A stretch of DNA of 14,481 bases from the NCBI GenBank assembly GCA_964414345.1, contig CAYPWF010000081.1, forward strand, positions 1-14,481. The letters run 5' to 3'. Source of the stretch: Desulfocorpusculum sp964414345 (GTDB taxonomy: Bacteria; Desulfobacterota; Desulfocorpusculales; Desulfocorpusculum). The notes below the pieces were generated by a model. That model saw nothing but the letters and a program-made list of their open reading frames with translations. It had not been told where the DNA came from and searched no databases. Below, piece after piece: positions 14,259 through 14,481 of the stretch (positions are counted from its first letter, which is position 1; the number at the start of each line of letters is the position of its first letter). The translations under genes were made by a program, and so were the position numbers.

Positions 14259-14481
14259 CTAGAATCTGGAGGAATGATAAGCAAAATCTCTCACCCTTTT
14301 TTCCTCGTCAAATTTTATTATGACCGTAAGGGTTCTCTGAGTTGTTGACACTGCCCCTGCGCTGCTGCTATAGCCAGCACCAACACCTCCTCCTGCAACA
14401 CCTACACCAGCTAAGGCACCCCCTAGGACCAAGGCGGATACCCCCCCCGAACTCGTCGAGTAGACCCTGTCTGTTGCTATT
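14259..14481 (-). CDS. C-terminal end of a glycine-rich (glycine-zipper-like) envelope protein, 5' end outside window
   Basis: The frame is open from the right edge (first full codon at 14480) to a TAG at 14261-14259, giving 73 residues. A Gly/Ala/Val-rich stretch (SALVLGGALAGVGVAGGGVGAG) looks like a glycine-zipper membrane segment. It is followed by a charged end, TLTVIIKFDEEKRVRDFAYHSS. That last pattern resembles the final beta strands of small outer-membrane lipoproteins of the SmpA/BamE type, but with only the tail visible I would not assign it. It is the upstream member of the three-gene run; the next start is 11 bp away. Confidence 0.65.
   Translation of the reverse strand, partial: IATDRVYSTSSGGVSALVLGGALAGVGVAGGGVGAGYSSSAGAVSTTQRTLTVIIKFDEEKRVRDFAYHSSRF

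Overview
The window looks like a fragment of a Gram-negative, fairly GC-rich chromosome, most likely a deltaproteobacterium-type anaerobe (Desulfobacterota or relatives). I infer this from the AsmA-type envelope protein, several lipoprotein signal peptides, strong GGAGG-type ribosome sites and an ADP-forming acyl-CoA synthetase subunit. The assignment is a judgement from gene content, not from a marker gene. A run of exactly 100 N at 12487-12586 shows that this is a scaffold.

Left part (1-7873), all on the minus strand and read right to left: a divergent adenine deaminase-type amidohydrolase (7873-6176); the alpha subunit of an ADP-forming acyl-CoA synthetase (6134-4707, true start well inside its open frame); a 366-bp spacer with a GC-rich three-way-junction element (4497-4609); a 1105-residue AsmA-like inner-membrane protein (4340-1023); and the N-terminal half of a coiled-coil periplasmic protein, probably an MscS-family channel, that runs off the left edge (919 to below 1). 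The first two are 41 bp apart and probably form a purine/acyl-CoA catabolic unit. The last two concern the envelope.

Middle part (8194-11808), plus strand: two adjacent genes encode paralogous lipoproteins of nearly equal length with the same layout: lipoprotein signal, EF-hand/dockerin-like calcium loop near residue 80, a long unassigned beta-rich region, one PKD-like domain, and a C-terminal domain with conserved Cys-Gly pairs. They are probably one surface or periplasmic system made by tandem duplication.

Right-middle part (11809-13030): no intact gene. It holds two related gene 3' ends (11809-11976 and 12756-12872) sharing an exact beta-clamp-binding motif QLSLF. Between them lies a composite repeat field: 35-bp palindromic units with a GGTATGACC core, tracts of a 9-bp minisatellite, and a duplicated block with an embedded SD-ATG-like sequence. 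The N gap falls in the middle of one 35-bp unit. This looks like a mobile-element graveyard or regulatory repeat array.

Right end (13286-14481), minus strand: an operon-like run of three small envelope genes, namely a glycine-rich protein cut by the window edge and two paralogous lipoproteins whose reading frames overlap by 4 bp.
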